From: Agrypnia vestita
Taxonomy: Eukaryota; Arthropoda; Insecta; Trichoptera; Phryganeidae
Length of the DNA: 64,000 nt
Reading direction: 5' to 3'
NCBI GenBank assembly: GCA_016648135.1
Contig: JADDOH010003979.1
Span: forward strand, 1-64,000
The notes below the pieces were generated by a model that worked only from the letters and a program-made list of their open reading frames with translations, was not told the DNA's origin and searched no databases. This document shows positions 11,395-23,420 of this stretch, piece after piece (positions within the stretch are counted from its first letter, which is position 1; every line of letters starts with the position of its first letter). The position numbers and the translations under genes are program-made.

Positions 11395-11560
11395 TACTTT
11401 CCTTATATCAAAGGAGATAAGCGTCTTAAATGATTGCATTTTTTTTTTCAATATATCTGACTTGTCTTTGGAAACGTTGGACTATCATACAAGTAGGTAA
11501 CTTATATCGAATATTTTAAATTCAATCACTTAAATACAAATCAAATAAAATGTTAAAAAT
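11395..11560. repeat. Fragment of the TA-flanked foldback family
   Basis: Contains TTTTTTTTCAATATATCTGA, then GACTATCAT and AACTTATATCGAATAT, matching the interior of the element at 13,083-13,605. Arms are missing. Confidence 0.45.
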
Positions 11561-11752
11561 CTTTCCAAAAAATATTATTCAAATTTCTGCATATTATACC
11601 AATTTGTAAATTATTGTGCAATAGATCCGTTACCCCCTGTATACACGGGCATAGAGTATCATGTTGTTTAAAATATATATTACTGAAAACATATTTTATA
11701 TATACTAAAGACTTACTGAAGACATATAGGTTGGTTTAGGTTAGGTTAGGTT

Positions 11753-12031
11753 AATTGGTGTATATTATAGATATCTCACAGAGACGAAACTGTATTAATT
11801 ATGGGAAATTTCTTCCAAAAACTTCCAACTTCCAACTTCCAAAAAATGAATAAGCATGGTATATTCTATCATGGGTGGAAATGGTGAATGTTACAATTGT
11901 GTAAAGTGATCACTTAAGCCTACCTAAAGACAGGTCATAAGTCCTGTTACACCCAAAAATGACTTCTATACCTACTTTCCCATAATTAATACAGTTTCGT
12001 CTCTGTGAGATATCTATAATATACACTAATT
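11753..12031. repeat. GTGATCACTTAAGCC repeat, copy 2, with 56-bp inverted arms
   Basis: Left arm 11,753-11,808 and right arm 11,976-12,031 are nearly perfect reverse complements (GTATATTATAGATATCTCAC, then AGAGACGAAACTGTATTAAT). Between them lie the family core and a short CTTCCAACTTCCAACTTCC repetition. This copy shows the family can exist as a palindromic element. It is preceded by a short GGTTAGGTTAGG run. Confidence 0.75.
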
Positions 12032-12044
12032 GATTAATAATGTC

Positions 12045-12167
12045 TCTGTGACATAAATCCAGCACTGTTCTGAAAGATTTGAACAAACTCAAAATATTCT
12101 AGGTTAGGTTAGGTAACACATAGGATGGGTCAGGCAAAGCATGCTTTGCCTAATCCATCATATGTGT
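12045..12167. repeat. Inverted-repeat fragments
   Basis: 12,050-12,100 repeats one arm of the element at 16,024-16,151 (TTCTGAAAGATTTGAACAAA). Next to it 12,116-12,167 is a near-perfect hairpin whose centre is GGCAAAGCATGCTTTGCC, probably a small foldback insertion. Confidence 0.6.
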
Positions 12168-13082
12168 CCTTAATTAAGTTAAGTTTCGAAAAATCGGGGT
12201 CTAAGGGCAGAAGCAACCAGATATTATCCCAACATTTTACCTGTTATGTTGAAGTTACTGGGGTTGAAATGATTTAAAAAAACGTAAACTCGTGAAAAAT
12301 CACGGGCATAATTAACTAATTCGACTAATTCCGAATGTCCGTCTGTCTGTAACTCGCTGGATTTACAACAACAACTCTGATTGTGACAAGTCACTTGTGT
12401 TGCCCGGGCGCTCGAGTGTGACACCTCAATCAGCGCGCGGCTCATGTTACACGCAAGGGTCGTTTTTCACTACTATGTTCCGTGATTAAATAGTAAAAAT
12501 TTAATGTATGCTTACTTTTCAAGACGATTGTGGTATCACTGTTTATGAATAATAAATTTACGCATCCCCAGGCATGAAGTCAGTGCTAATAAATCAAATC
12601 GTCATTTGTGATTATGGACTTCTACGAAATCATCTCCGAAACAATAAACCAATCTAGGCTAATAAATAAAAATGCAGTCACTAGCAGCAATTATATTAGC
12701 ATTAATTGCATTTTGACAGACTCATCAGTCTTGTTCCGGTCTAATTAATTAAAAATATAGATTCGGCCTATTTAACCACTCTGTATGCGCGGCCCACACA
12801 TCGTGTATGCTGGAGATTGCCAAGGGCTGATAATGCAAACTGATGATGATAGATGGCGCTCCCATAGATAACCCAATTTCGGTTTGAATACCGGCTAAAT
12901 TGCCAAATACGGAATATCTCCGTTGTTATGTTGTTATTTGGGTTTGGAAGTACAAACAGGATTTATTGGTTAGGACGTTATTGCGCACAAGCGTGTTAGT
13001 GTTCAACTGTAATACACTTTTATTTGCGCTTGTACAATATTGTACGAACATCTGAAGTATGAAGTGAGGAGACTCACTAATA
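12168..13082. other. Anonymous sequence
   Basis: No gene or mobile element is recognised. Short open frames here lack protein-like features. Confidence 0.35.
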
Positions 13083-13605
13083 TACAAGGTTATTTGGAAA
13101 ACATTAATAACCTCGCAGAACTATATTCCTGCTTTGAGTGTGAGTTGAAAATGTTCAAGCTATCATGACTAATATCAATAGTTATGGAGACACGCGATTA
13201 AAGTTTGCATTTTTTTCTCAATATTTTTGACTTATTTTGTGTAAAACGTTTGACTATCATCAGAGTAACTTTATCGATTACGAAAAATTCGTTCGTTTCA
13301 ATACAAGTGAAATAAAATGATTAAAACCCTGAAAATTTTCCAATTGGAAAACGAAGGTTTTTATAACATTATTTGCCTTGTATTAAAGGGAATGAATTTT
13401 TCATATTCGATATAAGTTACTGTAATGATATTCCAACGTTTTACAAAAAATAAGTCAGGAATATTGAAAAAAAATGCAAACTTTGTTGCCGCATATCTCC
13501 ATAACTATTGATATTAGGTCATAATAGCTTGAATATTTTCGACTCATAATCAAAGCACGAATAAAGTCCTGCGAGGTTATTAATGTTTTCTAAATAACTC
13601 TGTAT
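13083..13605. mobile_element. Foldback / MITE element with about 200-bp inverted arms
   Basis: The left end TACAAGGTTATTTGGAAAAC and right end GTTTTCTAAATAACTCTGTA are reverse complements with few mismatches. Complementarity continues inward for much of the element (AACCTCGC, ATGTTCAAGCTAT, ATCAATAGTTATGGAGA). TA dinucleotides flank both ends, as in Tc1/mariner insertions. No transposase frame is present. Fragments of the family occur at 3,222, 11,395 and 25,096. Confidence 0.75.
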
Positions 13606-13639
13606 ATATAAAAATATATAAAATTTCTAAGGAGTCCCG

Positions 13640-14085
13640 CCTCTAACATCCGTTCTCCCACGGTACTAAGTATTGTGGAGGAGTATAGCATACGCGGGCA
13701 GTCGGTTCTTACATCGAGTTTTGGAATCGACTTTAAATCAGTTCAAAACGCGACTGTATACGCAAAGCTTCCAGAATTACAGGACTGCGCACCAAGTCAG
13801 TTGTTATTTTGACAGAAGCGAAGCCGTAAAAATCTAAACAAACGGCGGGCGGTACCACAGACGAACGGCGTGAGTGGGGTACTTAAGTGCGGAATTTTCT
13901 AGTGCGAGCCAGAGCGAAACAAATGACGTGCCAGTCAGTATACAAGAGACAAGTGGAATATTATCGAGAAATATTCTAGCGAGTAAAATTAATGCAAATT
14001 ACAGAATTGTGATCCAGTTCATATCCAGTGACCTGGGGTGATAAATAAACATTTGATTTCCTTTCAAGTGTTTCATTTCATGTTT
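13640..14085 (+). repeat. Solo-LTR-like block, copy 1
   Basis: The right half shares CATATCCAGTGACCTG, an AATAAA signal and AAGTGTTTCATTTC with blocks at 21 kb, 33 kb and 53 kb. A conserved AATAAA followed by a short conserved tail is what the R/U5 part of an LTR looks like. No gag-pol is nearby, so a solo LTR is inferred. The left boundary is uncertain. Confidence 0.45.
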
Positions 14086-14280
14086 GTTATATTTTGGAAA
14101 ATAGCGATTTTTTTAACATTTTTATCACAATAATTTTTACAACTCTTTAACAGCACAACAATATTTTCAACATCTGAAAGTGTTAGTGACGGACATTGTT
14201 ATCTAGAGAATCATGTAGAATGATTGATAACATAATACTACAATTTCTTTGATGACTTAAGTATTTTTTTTAAATAGACA

Positions 14281-14452
14281 TGCGAACGTGGAATACGTGT
14301 CGCATCATTATTCTAACTTTTTTCTAATTAAGCTAAACGCTTGTGCTTAAAAATAGGAGTAACTTGCAGATGTCCTGAAATGGGGCTCGAACCACCGATC
14401 ACTGAATCATCGGGAGAGAATTATAACCACTAAACCAACAAGCTACTCGGTA
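14281..14452 (-). repeat. tRNA-derived SINE, copy 1
   Basis: On the minus strand it starts ACCGAGTAGCTTGTTGGTTT (A-box region) and has a B box GGTTCGAGCCC at 14,393-14,383. The body then reads GCAAGTTACTCC and ends near CACGTATTCCACGTTCGCA. The head resembles a tRNA with an RNA polymerase III promoter but lacks a foldable acceptor stem, so it is a SINE and not a tRNA gene. Related copies are at 41,393, 52,707 and 56,025. Confidence 0.75.
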
Positions 14453-14950
14453 CCTTCGTATATTCAAATTTTAGTGAAGGATATGTAAAATGTACAGGGA
14501 ATTTATATTTTTTGTATGCCTCATACATGTTAGTATTTACCTTTTAGTAAATTTAAAAGACACCGATTATTGGCCAAATACGTTGATAACAGGATGAAAC
14601 AAAATATTGATTCGTACAATACAAATGGTGCCGACAGCGTAAGAAAAAAGAAAAAGTATTCACAAAATTGTCTAATGTACAAAAGGCTTTAAAATCTACT
14701 AAAGCTTACCGTAAGTATACAAAACACAGTAAATATAAAGGAATTTAAAATGGATTGCAAAACGTTTATAAGGAAAAACTTTAAATGACTGTAGATTATG
14801 TAATAAAATATCGTGTATTAGCCCAAACTACATTTTTATGGAAATAAATAAACAGTGAAGATAAATAAATTAAATAATATTAATAATATCAACACAATAA
14901 TTTATACACAACGTTGTATACCACTTATTTGAGTTATATAAGCCTAAGCG

Positions 14951-14979
14951 CTTTCAATGGACACAACCATCATCTTCAG
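14951..14979 (-). ncRNA. Hammerhead-like motif A, decayed copy
   Basis: The minus strand reads CTGAAGA, T, GATGG, loop, CCATT, GAAA. Compared with its partner at 15,399 the last stem base changed from C to T and GAAAA became GAAAG, so the conserved G-C pair next to GAAA is weakened. Confidence 0.45.
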
Positions 14980-15398
14980 AGGCAATATTAGAACTTCAGA
15001 GGCAATATTAGAATTGTAAATCAATATGGCCGACAAATAGAAAATAAAGGAATGACGGAGGTAAGGGGGTAGTTATTTTTTGACATAATTCATTTTTAGA
15101 TACAATAATACTTATTTTAACAATGGGGATGACCCTGGTATTTGAATGTTTATTAGGTTATTTTTATTTTTGATTGCTTTATTAATTTCTAGTATTTCTA
15201 GAGCACCCATTTTACGACTCTAGAAATAGAAATAAATAAAGCAATCAAAAATAAAAATAACGTAATAAACATTCAAATAAGTGCGTCATCCCCATTATGA
15301 AAATAAGTATTAGTATATTATAAAATTAATTACTGTTGCATATGTCAATAAATTTATTTGTCGGCCAAATTGATTTACAATTAGTTCTAATATTGCCT

Positions 15399-15427
15399 CT
15401 GAAGATGATGGTTGTGTCCATCGAAAA
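15399..15427 (+). ncRNA. Hammerhead-like ribozyme motif A
   Basis: Reads CTGAAGA (15,399-15,405), one extra T, stem GATGG, loop TTGTGT, stem CCATC, GAAAA. After the short ACGT comes TT and then AGGCA, which pairs with TGCCT lying directly before CTGAAGA. So both helix II (5 bp) and helix I (5 bp) can form around the conserved boxes. Activity is not shown. Confidence 0.6.
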
Positions 15428-15485
15428 CGTTTAGGCATATAACTCAAATAAGTGGAATAAAATGTTTTGTATAAATTATTGTGTT

Positions 15486-16023
15486 AATCATGAACTTCTA
15501 CTCTGTAAACGAAACAACGCTTAATTTATTTTATTAATAGTTTGTTAATTTATCTTGCTTTCATAATTTGTAACATCTGCTATTCCTTTCACTCCTTTTT
15601 TTCAAAAATAATCTCTTGTATGGCTTAAAACCTACATAATATATTATATTGATATGGGTTTAGTTTTTTCTTCTTCTGCTTGGTAGTCAGATCTTGTTAC
15701 AAGGCCTGCCTCTACATCGGATGTATTACGTACATCTCTGCTTGCCTCATCCCCCAGGGAGTACAGGAGGGTAGTTACGTACAACACAGAGCCGGCTGGA
15801 GGAAATTGAATTCCCTGGCAAAACTTGAATCCGGGCCCACAGGAAAAACCAAAGTTATCCTTATATAATTTCCTCACGTAAATAATGCAAACGTGTATCG
15901 ACAGCTGTTCGCATGGCAACACAAAACATCGATTCTATCACATTAACCAAATAATGAAAACAGTGGAAATTTTGTCATTTTTCGTATGGTACATGTTTTA
16001 AAATTTAAAATTTGATTTATCTG
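15486..16023. other. Anonymous sequence
   Basis: Overlapping short frames on both strands at 15,640-15,920 have no recognisable product. Nothing else is supported. Confidence 0.35.
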
Positions 16024-16151
16024 GAATATTTTGAGTTTGTTCAAATCTTTCAGAACAGTACTGGATTTCATGTCAAAGAGACATTATTAATTTTAAATGT
16101 GCCATGAAATCCAGTACTATTCTGAAAGATTTGAACAAACTCAAAATATTC
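16024..16151. repeat. Small foldback repeat with 49-bp arms
   Basis: Arms 16,024-16,072 and 16,103-16,151 are reverse complements with a single mismatch (GAATATTTTGAGTTTGTTCA outward, ACTGGATTTCATG inward). A 30-base loop separates them. One arm recurs at 12,050-12,100 and a weaker one near 21,487. Confidence 0.8.
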
Positions 16152-16424
16152 TCAATGAAAATACTGGTAAAAAAAAGAATTTAATAAAAATAGGAAATTA
16201 TATTTCCTGGCGTATCCTAGTGTAATGTTAGTAATTTGGATGAATTTCATTACACAGAAAAAGTATATTGTTTTCAAAAATTCCGTAAATTCAATTATAG
16301 ATTTTCTCATTAGTAACATTAACGACATCTGTGAGGATTTAGGGGAATGAAAATGGCTTTATACAGGCCGCATGGAAAGGTTGTTACAATGCATATATGA
16401 AGTGTGGCATGTAATTCTAATATA

Positions 16425-16605
16425 TACAACTTCCAAAAATTATTAGACATGGTATTTTCTATCATGGGTGGAAATGGCGAATGTAACGTTGTGTAAAGTG
16501 ATCACTTAAGCCAACCATGCGATAGGTCACTTCTATACCTACTTTCCCATAAAAAAACTACAGTTTTGTCTCTGTGAGACATCTATAATATACATTAATT
16601 GATTA
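16425..16605 (+). repeat. GTGATCACTTAAGCC repeat, copy 3
   Basis: Has CATGGTATTTTCTATCATGG, then GTGTAAAGTGATCACTTAAG, and ends CTCTGTGAGACATCTATAAT, TTAATTGATTAA. Same orientation as copies 1 and 2. The right-hand arm is present but the left-hand arm is lost. Confidence 0.7.
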
Positions 16606-19600
16606 ATCTGATCTTCTCTTCGATAACTCTTTCTACGGTATATGAATATGAAACAAAGTGCCAAAAATATATTTTTAAGATAAGTACATGCCTTCACCAA
16701 TACATCAAACACTGAACTCAAGTCCTATCTGTGTTAATATGGGAATGCATAATTCATAAGTATTTAGTGTCACGTCATTTTTTTTTTATAAATAAGGTGC
16801 TAAACGACATGCGAATTTTAGAGTTTTTAGTATTAAAATGGCCAACTCACGTGAGATACCGGCGTGTAGAAGTATTTAAAATATTAATGAAAATATGCGT
16901 AAAATAGGACATAAAGAGTGAAAAAGACTGTATTCCTGTATACCTTGTATCTTAAAATGAACATTATGGCACTTAGTACTTTATTTATTTCCAGTATTCA
17001 TATTTTTGAGAATTCGTAGGGATAGGCGTAATTGTAGAATTAAATATGTGTTTTGCTTGCGTGTGGGTGTTTATTTCTCGATGTACAAATAAAATAATAG
17101 CTTGAGAATGTGAAGACGTGGGGCAGAAAGTACTTCCGAGACGAGAACGTAGCAAGGCCAGCGGTTTGTCTGCTGCGGAGTCTTTGATGATGTGACATAA
17201 TTTGTTGTGTTGTTTTGTTACTTACTCTTACTCTACATTATCTTCATTTGCGGTATCGTGTCCTTAATCTCTTAACCTACTCGTTTCACCTGACTTAGCA
17301 GTATTATCACGACAACACAACACCGCTAACTCAAATACCGAAATTATTTTTTGCTGATAAAACGCTTCTGCAATATTGAATTGAGTTACGCATGCACAAC
17401 ACCAACATTTTGTTAATTCAGCATGAATCATCAGTTTACCTTTACTTGATTTCGACGCAAATCAAATCGACGAAAATTTTTATGGGATTGAAGGATGGGA
17501 GATGGACCGGTAATGACTCACCTGTCAAAGTCTTCTGCTTTCCTCCAGATCATTGAAACGTGGATTAAACTCCACGAAGTTGATCTTGAGGTGCATCGAC
17601 ATACTTATACAACACCTACATACCCAACAGTACTCTGAGCTAACGATATGTTCCAACGATATGGAACCTCAGCCAATCGTGACAATTTTTCATATTTAGA
17701 AGATGTGATCAAAAATTCCAAGTTTCATTGATGTAAATGCCAACAGAAGGTAAAAATTCACGTCCACGAAGTCTATGTTCATAACCTATAAGTGAATACT
17801 GAACCGTTATTTGTAATGAAATTATGGTCCCCATGATAAAACAAATATTTGAGTTGTTGTAACAAATGTTGATGGCAATAGAAAGAAAGGGCTTCTGCGA
17901 AAGACCAGGTTAGATCAGACATTGGCTGATGGCTCGGTACAAGCATCAATAATCGACTTGCGATTCGAAAATGTGCACGGAAGTGAACGAGGCAATGACA
18001 AAATTTTCTGAAGTCAGAGGCAATTTGATTCACTTATTTTGTCAAGGTTGTTCTAGATATTATTTTATGGAAAGAAATTGAAAAAAATTTAAGTGCCTTA
18101 AATCATTAGATATGTGGATAAGTTAGATGAAAAGAAGTCTGTACTAGGTGGATGGATAGTTTTACGATTCAAGATCTTACGTGTCGGATGAATAAAGATA
18201 ATTAAGTAATTCAAACAATAAATATCCGAATAAACATGTGATAAGACGTCTAATACATAAATCATGCATCTCATTATGCAATGAAATATTATTAGAAACG
18301 GGGGCCGTGGATGAATGAGAAAATCTTGGCTGAGAGCGTTGGATCGTGGTTTGGCCGGTTAAGCTTTTTCACAACGCAGCAAATAAATTGATTAATAAAT
18401 AAAACAGATGATAAATAATGGTAAATAAATTAATGTTTTGACATTCAGAGTACGTATTTTGAAAGCTGGTGTAGACTATATATTGATATTTAAATTTAAG
18501 ATTAATTTAATTGTGTGAAAATGAAATATTACAATATTCATCTGAACATGTTGCGATGGATAGTAAAATGATTTATAATTAACATACACGAAACCATAAT
18601 AAATATGCAAAAAGGAATTCACGTATATAGGAACATATCTATAATAACAACAAACCTATATTTAAAACGAACACATATGAGAATAAGAAGCAAAAGCGCT
18701 TTGTATATGATGACAGCACAGGACAACGTATTTGAATACGATTTTCTGGCTAATTCTATCATTTTCACAATTAATAACTAATTTTGAAAGCATGTTTGGG
18801 TATTTTATAATTTTAAGTTCTCCGGTTTATTATCCAATATTTAATAACTCTTTTGGAGAGTAAAATTTTTATTGTTACGGTAAGTGGGTCATTCTCTTTT
18901 TAATTGTGTTGTTTGGTACAAAATCTCAACAATAATTAACAACTCTGTTACAACATAAATGTATTATTTTATTAAATACAATTAATACCTTTAATAAAAA
19001 CTTTTGCGATCTTATTATTATGAAAAGATACAATCAAACATATATATTATTAAACAAAACAAAAATTAACATTTTTAAATACAACTACTTCACGAAAATG
19101 GACAAGGAAAGTTTAACTACAACAGAAAAGAGAAGTGACCCACGTATAACGGTTTATTGTAAGTTGCGCGCGCAGCATGTAGCGGAACATGTAGCAGTGG
19201 AACATGTAGCGGAAATACGATACCAGTACGACGCCGTATTGAATTCTTGTAAGCTGTCAGATTCTGTTTACATGCGAGTTCACGAATGTTTCGATCGTTT
19301 TTTAAGAAAGTTTTCGATTGTGTCAGTATGACTTGCACGGCGCGTACGATATATAATTTTGTCTCTCGGGCATCGGAACTACCCTGCCTAATTCACGATC
19401 CAGCCCTGCATGCATGTGTGTGTGTGTAATGAAGGTTATAATCTGTGAATATCAAATTTGGCGATCTGGTCAGTGGTATTCGCAGCGCCCAGCCAATGAA
19501 TTTATCCGCTCCGATAACAAACATTTCCAAATACGTTCTGGGAATTGGGTCGCATGAATGGATTTAAAATGACGTTCGATTTGCATTATTTGATGGCACC

Positions 19601-20985
19601 GACTAATTTTCAAATATAATCACGCGCGACGAATTTGGAAACTGATTATAAATCAGGCCATTTTGATAGTGTTTTTGTCGGCCTGCAATAATTTATTTAC
19701 AAGTACAGGGTGGTCCGATTCCATTAGCATTAGCAGTAAACCAGTGACTGTCGAAATGCGCACGAATCGCCTCGCGACGCACAGTGGTGTAGTGAGACTT
19801 GAGATCAATACTGCCAAGACAAAGTGCCTAAAATGAGTAGTTGGCGTACAAAATTTTATAAATAATAATTATTTTTCTAATTATATACTTGTTAAACAAC
19901 TGATGGGCTGAAAACTGTATAAACTTATTTTTCGCTACACTTTTTCCTCTAGTTCACTCTAGTTCGCACGTATGTACCCACTCTATCGCTTGTATCTTGT
20001 CAAATGCGCATGGTTCCTTTTATATGGTTGTGTGTCGCTTGACAAAACAACTCTATTACTAAGTGTGCAGTAGCCAGTCAATTTATTTTATAGTCAATGT
20101 TACTTCGAGATTTTTCTAGAATGTGTTGCTTTTTTTTTTAGTGCTGTAAAATCCACGATTGCGTGCAATTCTTTCTGCTTCTACTATCTCGTGACAATGT
20201 ACATGTAACATCATATAAAATAATAAATTCATGCACCCTCAAATATGAATAATTTTGAGGTATGATGACGGCTATCGACATTCAAAAGATACCCTATCAA
20301 GATAAAAGTTTAAAAATACACCCTATCAAGATAGAAATTTAAAAATACCATATTATTTAAAATGAAATTGTTTAAAGTGATCCTAAAAGAACAAGTGATC
20401 ACTTCCCCATATCGGAGACTTTTTGCCATTTTAGAACCACTTCTTCAAATACATTTATATTTACTGCTTTTTAATTGTTTTGGGGAGATTGTTATAAAGA
20501 CAAAAAGCAATATAAGATGCATCATCTCTGTCTTTTTCTTAATCTGAACTTTTTTCTTTGGGGTTATGAAAAAGATAAGGTTTAATACTAATGCTTCAGA
20601 AACAATGCATTCACTTCCAGGTGGATTTTTTGGTTACGAGTCAACGATTCAAGGATCTGTTGTATTCCAATACAGGCGAATAGTTTGCGAGAATGATATC
20701 TATGCGAAAAAGAGATTAAGTTAGATTAAGCTTCACGCTAGACTCAAATGCAACAACGCACTTGTCGTGTGCCACCTGTTATGTAGGTACATCGCGTCCG
20801 CGTAGTGTGTTGTTGTTTTAAGTTGAATATACTAAATTGTAACTGTTCATTTTTAAAAAAAAAAAATTTTCTTCACCTACTAGTTTCAGCTGATGAAGGG
20901 TATAGACAGTCATTATTATTATAAAGACGTAATTAATATAATTTAATCCCCCGCCCTCTGCGTTCTATTTTAATGTAACCTCACA
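16606..20985. other. Anonymous sequence, few weak signals
   Basis: No gene is established. Weak signals: about 17,100-17,200, a less AT-rich stretch; 17,440-18,040, a region whose composition looks faintly coding but has many stops; 19,140-19,410, which carries three units of the type AACATGTAGCGG and ends in CCAGCCCTGCATGCATG, possibly a hAT end without a found partner; 19,710, ACAGGGTGGTCCGATTCC, possibly a Tc1/mariner end. A 53-codon frame at 20,565-20,726 is described in the findings. Confidence 0.3.
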
Positions 20986-20989
20986 AAAT

Positions 20990-21467
20990 GGTAGAAGCAA
21001 AAAAATTTGCACATAATCAAGAAATTCACAGAGCTCCACATTTTTTAGAAATAAATTACAAATTTATACAAAGAACTGGAAAAACCCAATAGATCGTGGA
21101 ACCACCGCGAGGCGATGGTTACATATAAAAAGAGATCGACCAGCTACTGATCACTCAGCGGGCTATTACCATAGATAGAAAAATTGTGCGGAGTGTGTGA
21201 TTCCAACGATAGTAAAACAAGGAAGTTCCTACCGATGAGAAAGAAGGTTTAAGTAACGTCTATCAGTATATGAGAGATATTCGGAAGTGATAATTAGTTC
21301 TTATTACGAAAAAAAATAAAAAATGCAGCGAATATTCTAAAAACGTTTTGTAAGAATTTAAAAACAGTGCTCCAAACAAATGCATTACCAGTGATTTTGT
21401 GAAATAAACAAAAGGTTAAATAATTTTTAATGTTTCATTCGCCTGCCACAGCCTCGATTCCGTGACA
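20990..21467 (+). repeat. Solo-LTR-like block, copy 2
   Basis: The centre has ATATAAAAAGAGATCGACCAG, a plausible TATA box and start region, repeated in altered form at 23,260. The right part reads AACAGTGCTCC, CCAGTGATTTTGTG, AATAAACAAAAGG, AATGTTTCATTCGCCTG and ends CCGTGACA. The order TATA box, then AATAAA, then a terminal TGACA fits a complete LTR. No internal retroelement genes adjoin it. Confidence 0.55.
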
Positions 21468-23150
21468 TTAACAATAAAAAAGTTCAGAATATTTTGAGTA
21501 AGTTCAAAATTTTCACGACACAAGACTGGAATTAATCCCCAGAGGAACATCATTAAAGTCCCATTATCATGAAATACGAGTATATTATATTGATTAATAA
21601 AAAATAAAATGAGTAAAAAATTTACATTTAATTATAGTTTCTGAGTTCTTATTAGGGAAATAGGATCTTTATTATTTTTTTTATTTGGATTCTTAGGCGG
21701 CCATTTGACATTCATTGTTTTCCACATTCAATCGGAATCCGAAAATTGGTAATATTGAAAAAAAATATCACATATTTTTCAAAACAAACCTTTTTTTATG
21801 ATAGTTAGAAATAATGTTTCAGCTTGGATCACCCATTATTATTTGTGTTGCCAGATTTTCCGGAATTCATTGCTGGAATAATACATCTTTATGTAGACTA
21901 TCTGATATCTCGAATAATATTCTAGGCTTCTTCTGTTCCAATTATTTTTTTTCATAAGCCTTACAGTAGGAAGAATATTTATTTTTAACTATAAGAGAAT
22001 ATAATGTATTTAGCTTTTCTTTTGTGTTTTCATAAAAGATGTTGAGGACTTATTATATTACATTCTAGAATGGTACTTATTCATTTATTTAAGTGAAATT
22101 AAATATGTTTATATGTATTTATTATGAACAAAATATATATTAAAACGTAACTTGTCTAAGGATGGTTGACTGAGCTTTAATTAAATCCTTCCGCGCCCGA
22201 GAAATGCTTAAGAAGAAAAAAAAGATTATTAATTGAAAAGGTTAAAAAAACGAGCGAGCTTTACAGTAGTCGCATACGATGTGTAACATTTGACATCTCA
22301 CAATTAAAAATATCAATTGAGCAGCGACAGAAAGTAACCTCATAATTTAAAAAAATCTAAATATGGAACTATTTATTCGAATTCATTATTAATCACTTGC
22401 ATTTTTATCAATGATCTGCACTTTTTTCAGACACTTATTATTAAAAATTCATTAATATATGCATGTGCATGTGTGACCGTGACGATAAAATAGTGTACTT
22501 TGTTGGTGGACAGAAAAAAAATTGTTGACAGTGAAGTTATCAAATAAATATTTGACATATTCAAGAATAAACTTTAAATCTCATCTCTTTATTAACAGAG
22601 CAACACAAGAAGGTTTATTTTCTTTCATTTTGTCAATCCCTGCAGAGTTTGAAAGAAACAAACTCATATACATTTATTAATTCAGTACCGACCTCTCGGA
22701 AAATGGGTTGGTACCATCTAACGCACTACTCTATCGCCGCGCGCGCTCATTGGTTAAATGAAATAGCGCGCGCTTCCCCAGCGTCTGGTTTCCTGTTATG
22801 CATTTCCGTCCATATTCACGAAATCACTCCCATAGATCGCAGGAAAGCGAGAGGAAAGATGTTACACATCAAAAAAATGAAAAGCGAAGAAGTACGTGGC
22901 GCAAGTTTATTCATCACCAAAATTTTTAAAAACAGAAAAAGGGCTGAATCTCACAAAAAAATATAAAAACCAGGAACGAAATGGTATTTTTAAGTAGTTG
23001 AAGTTTGAGTCTCATTCTGGAGTCACATTCATAAAATTGTTATAGTCTTCGTTGTACTAGTGCTTTGTTTAACTTAGTCTTAAAACAATAATAAAATAAT
23101 ATTTTTGTGATACACACCGCCAATAAAAATATTGGTAGAAGCAGAAAAAA
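21468..23150. other. Anonymous AT-rich sequence
   Basis: At 21,487 there is a weak arm of the 16,024 foldback. At 22,735-22,775 the repeated GCGCGCGC with ATTGGTTAAATG gives an inverted GC-rich patch inside a 105-codon frame of unknown meaning (22,649-22,966). Nothing else is recognised. Confidence 0.3.
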
Positions 23151-23159
23151 ATGAATCAA

Positions 23160-23420
23160 AGATCTTACAGCACTCTACACCTTTAAAAAGTAAATTGTAA
23201 ATATCCATGAAGATCTCGAATTATCCAATAGATTCTGGAGCCATCACGACGCGATATTGTCTATAAAATAGATCGACCGGCTACTGCGCTCTTAGTGTGA
23301 GCTGTTTGAGAGCGCAACTTAGAATACCACAGAAAAACCGTTTGGTTAGCAGTGTGACCAGGTGACATTTATTCGACGCAAGGGGTACCTACGTATGAAA
23401 CAGAGCTGAAGAATATTTAA
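23160..23420 (+). repeat. Solo-LTR-like block, copy 3 (left part)
   Basis: CCAATAGATTCTGGAGCC and TATAAAATAGATCGACCGGC parallel the central part of copy 2 (AATAGATCGTGGAACC and its TATA region). The AATAAA-bearing right part is missing or too diverged. Confidence 0.45.

Larger units (their letters stand above)
14891..15485. mobile_element. Palindromic Penelope-like terminal piece (A)
   Basis: Two nested inverted repeats share one centre near 15,205. Outer arms run from 14,891 (AACACAATAATTTATAC) to about 15,030 and from about 15,360 to 15,485. Inner arms are about 15,120-15,190 and 15,220-15,310 (AAGCAATCAAAAATAAAAAT). Each outer arm carries a hammerhead-like motif, the left one decayed. A 22-base stretch with TTCAGAGGCAATATTAGAA is duplicated in the left arm only. 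No protein remains. PLE origin is inferred from the motif and by analogy with 24.1-24.7 kb. Confidence 0.55.

Noticed and set aside
11728..11752. Telomeric TTAGG array
   Set aside because: Only about three units of GGTTA; too short, and such runs are common in insect DNA.
19020..19331. Protein gene with EHVAEHVAVEHVAE repeats
   Set aside because: The repeats come from a short tandem DNA repeat and the region ends in what looks like a hAT terminus; no domain is recognisable.
20888..20910. Hammerhead motif at GCTGATGAAGGG
   Set aside because: No complementary stem and no GAAA follow.
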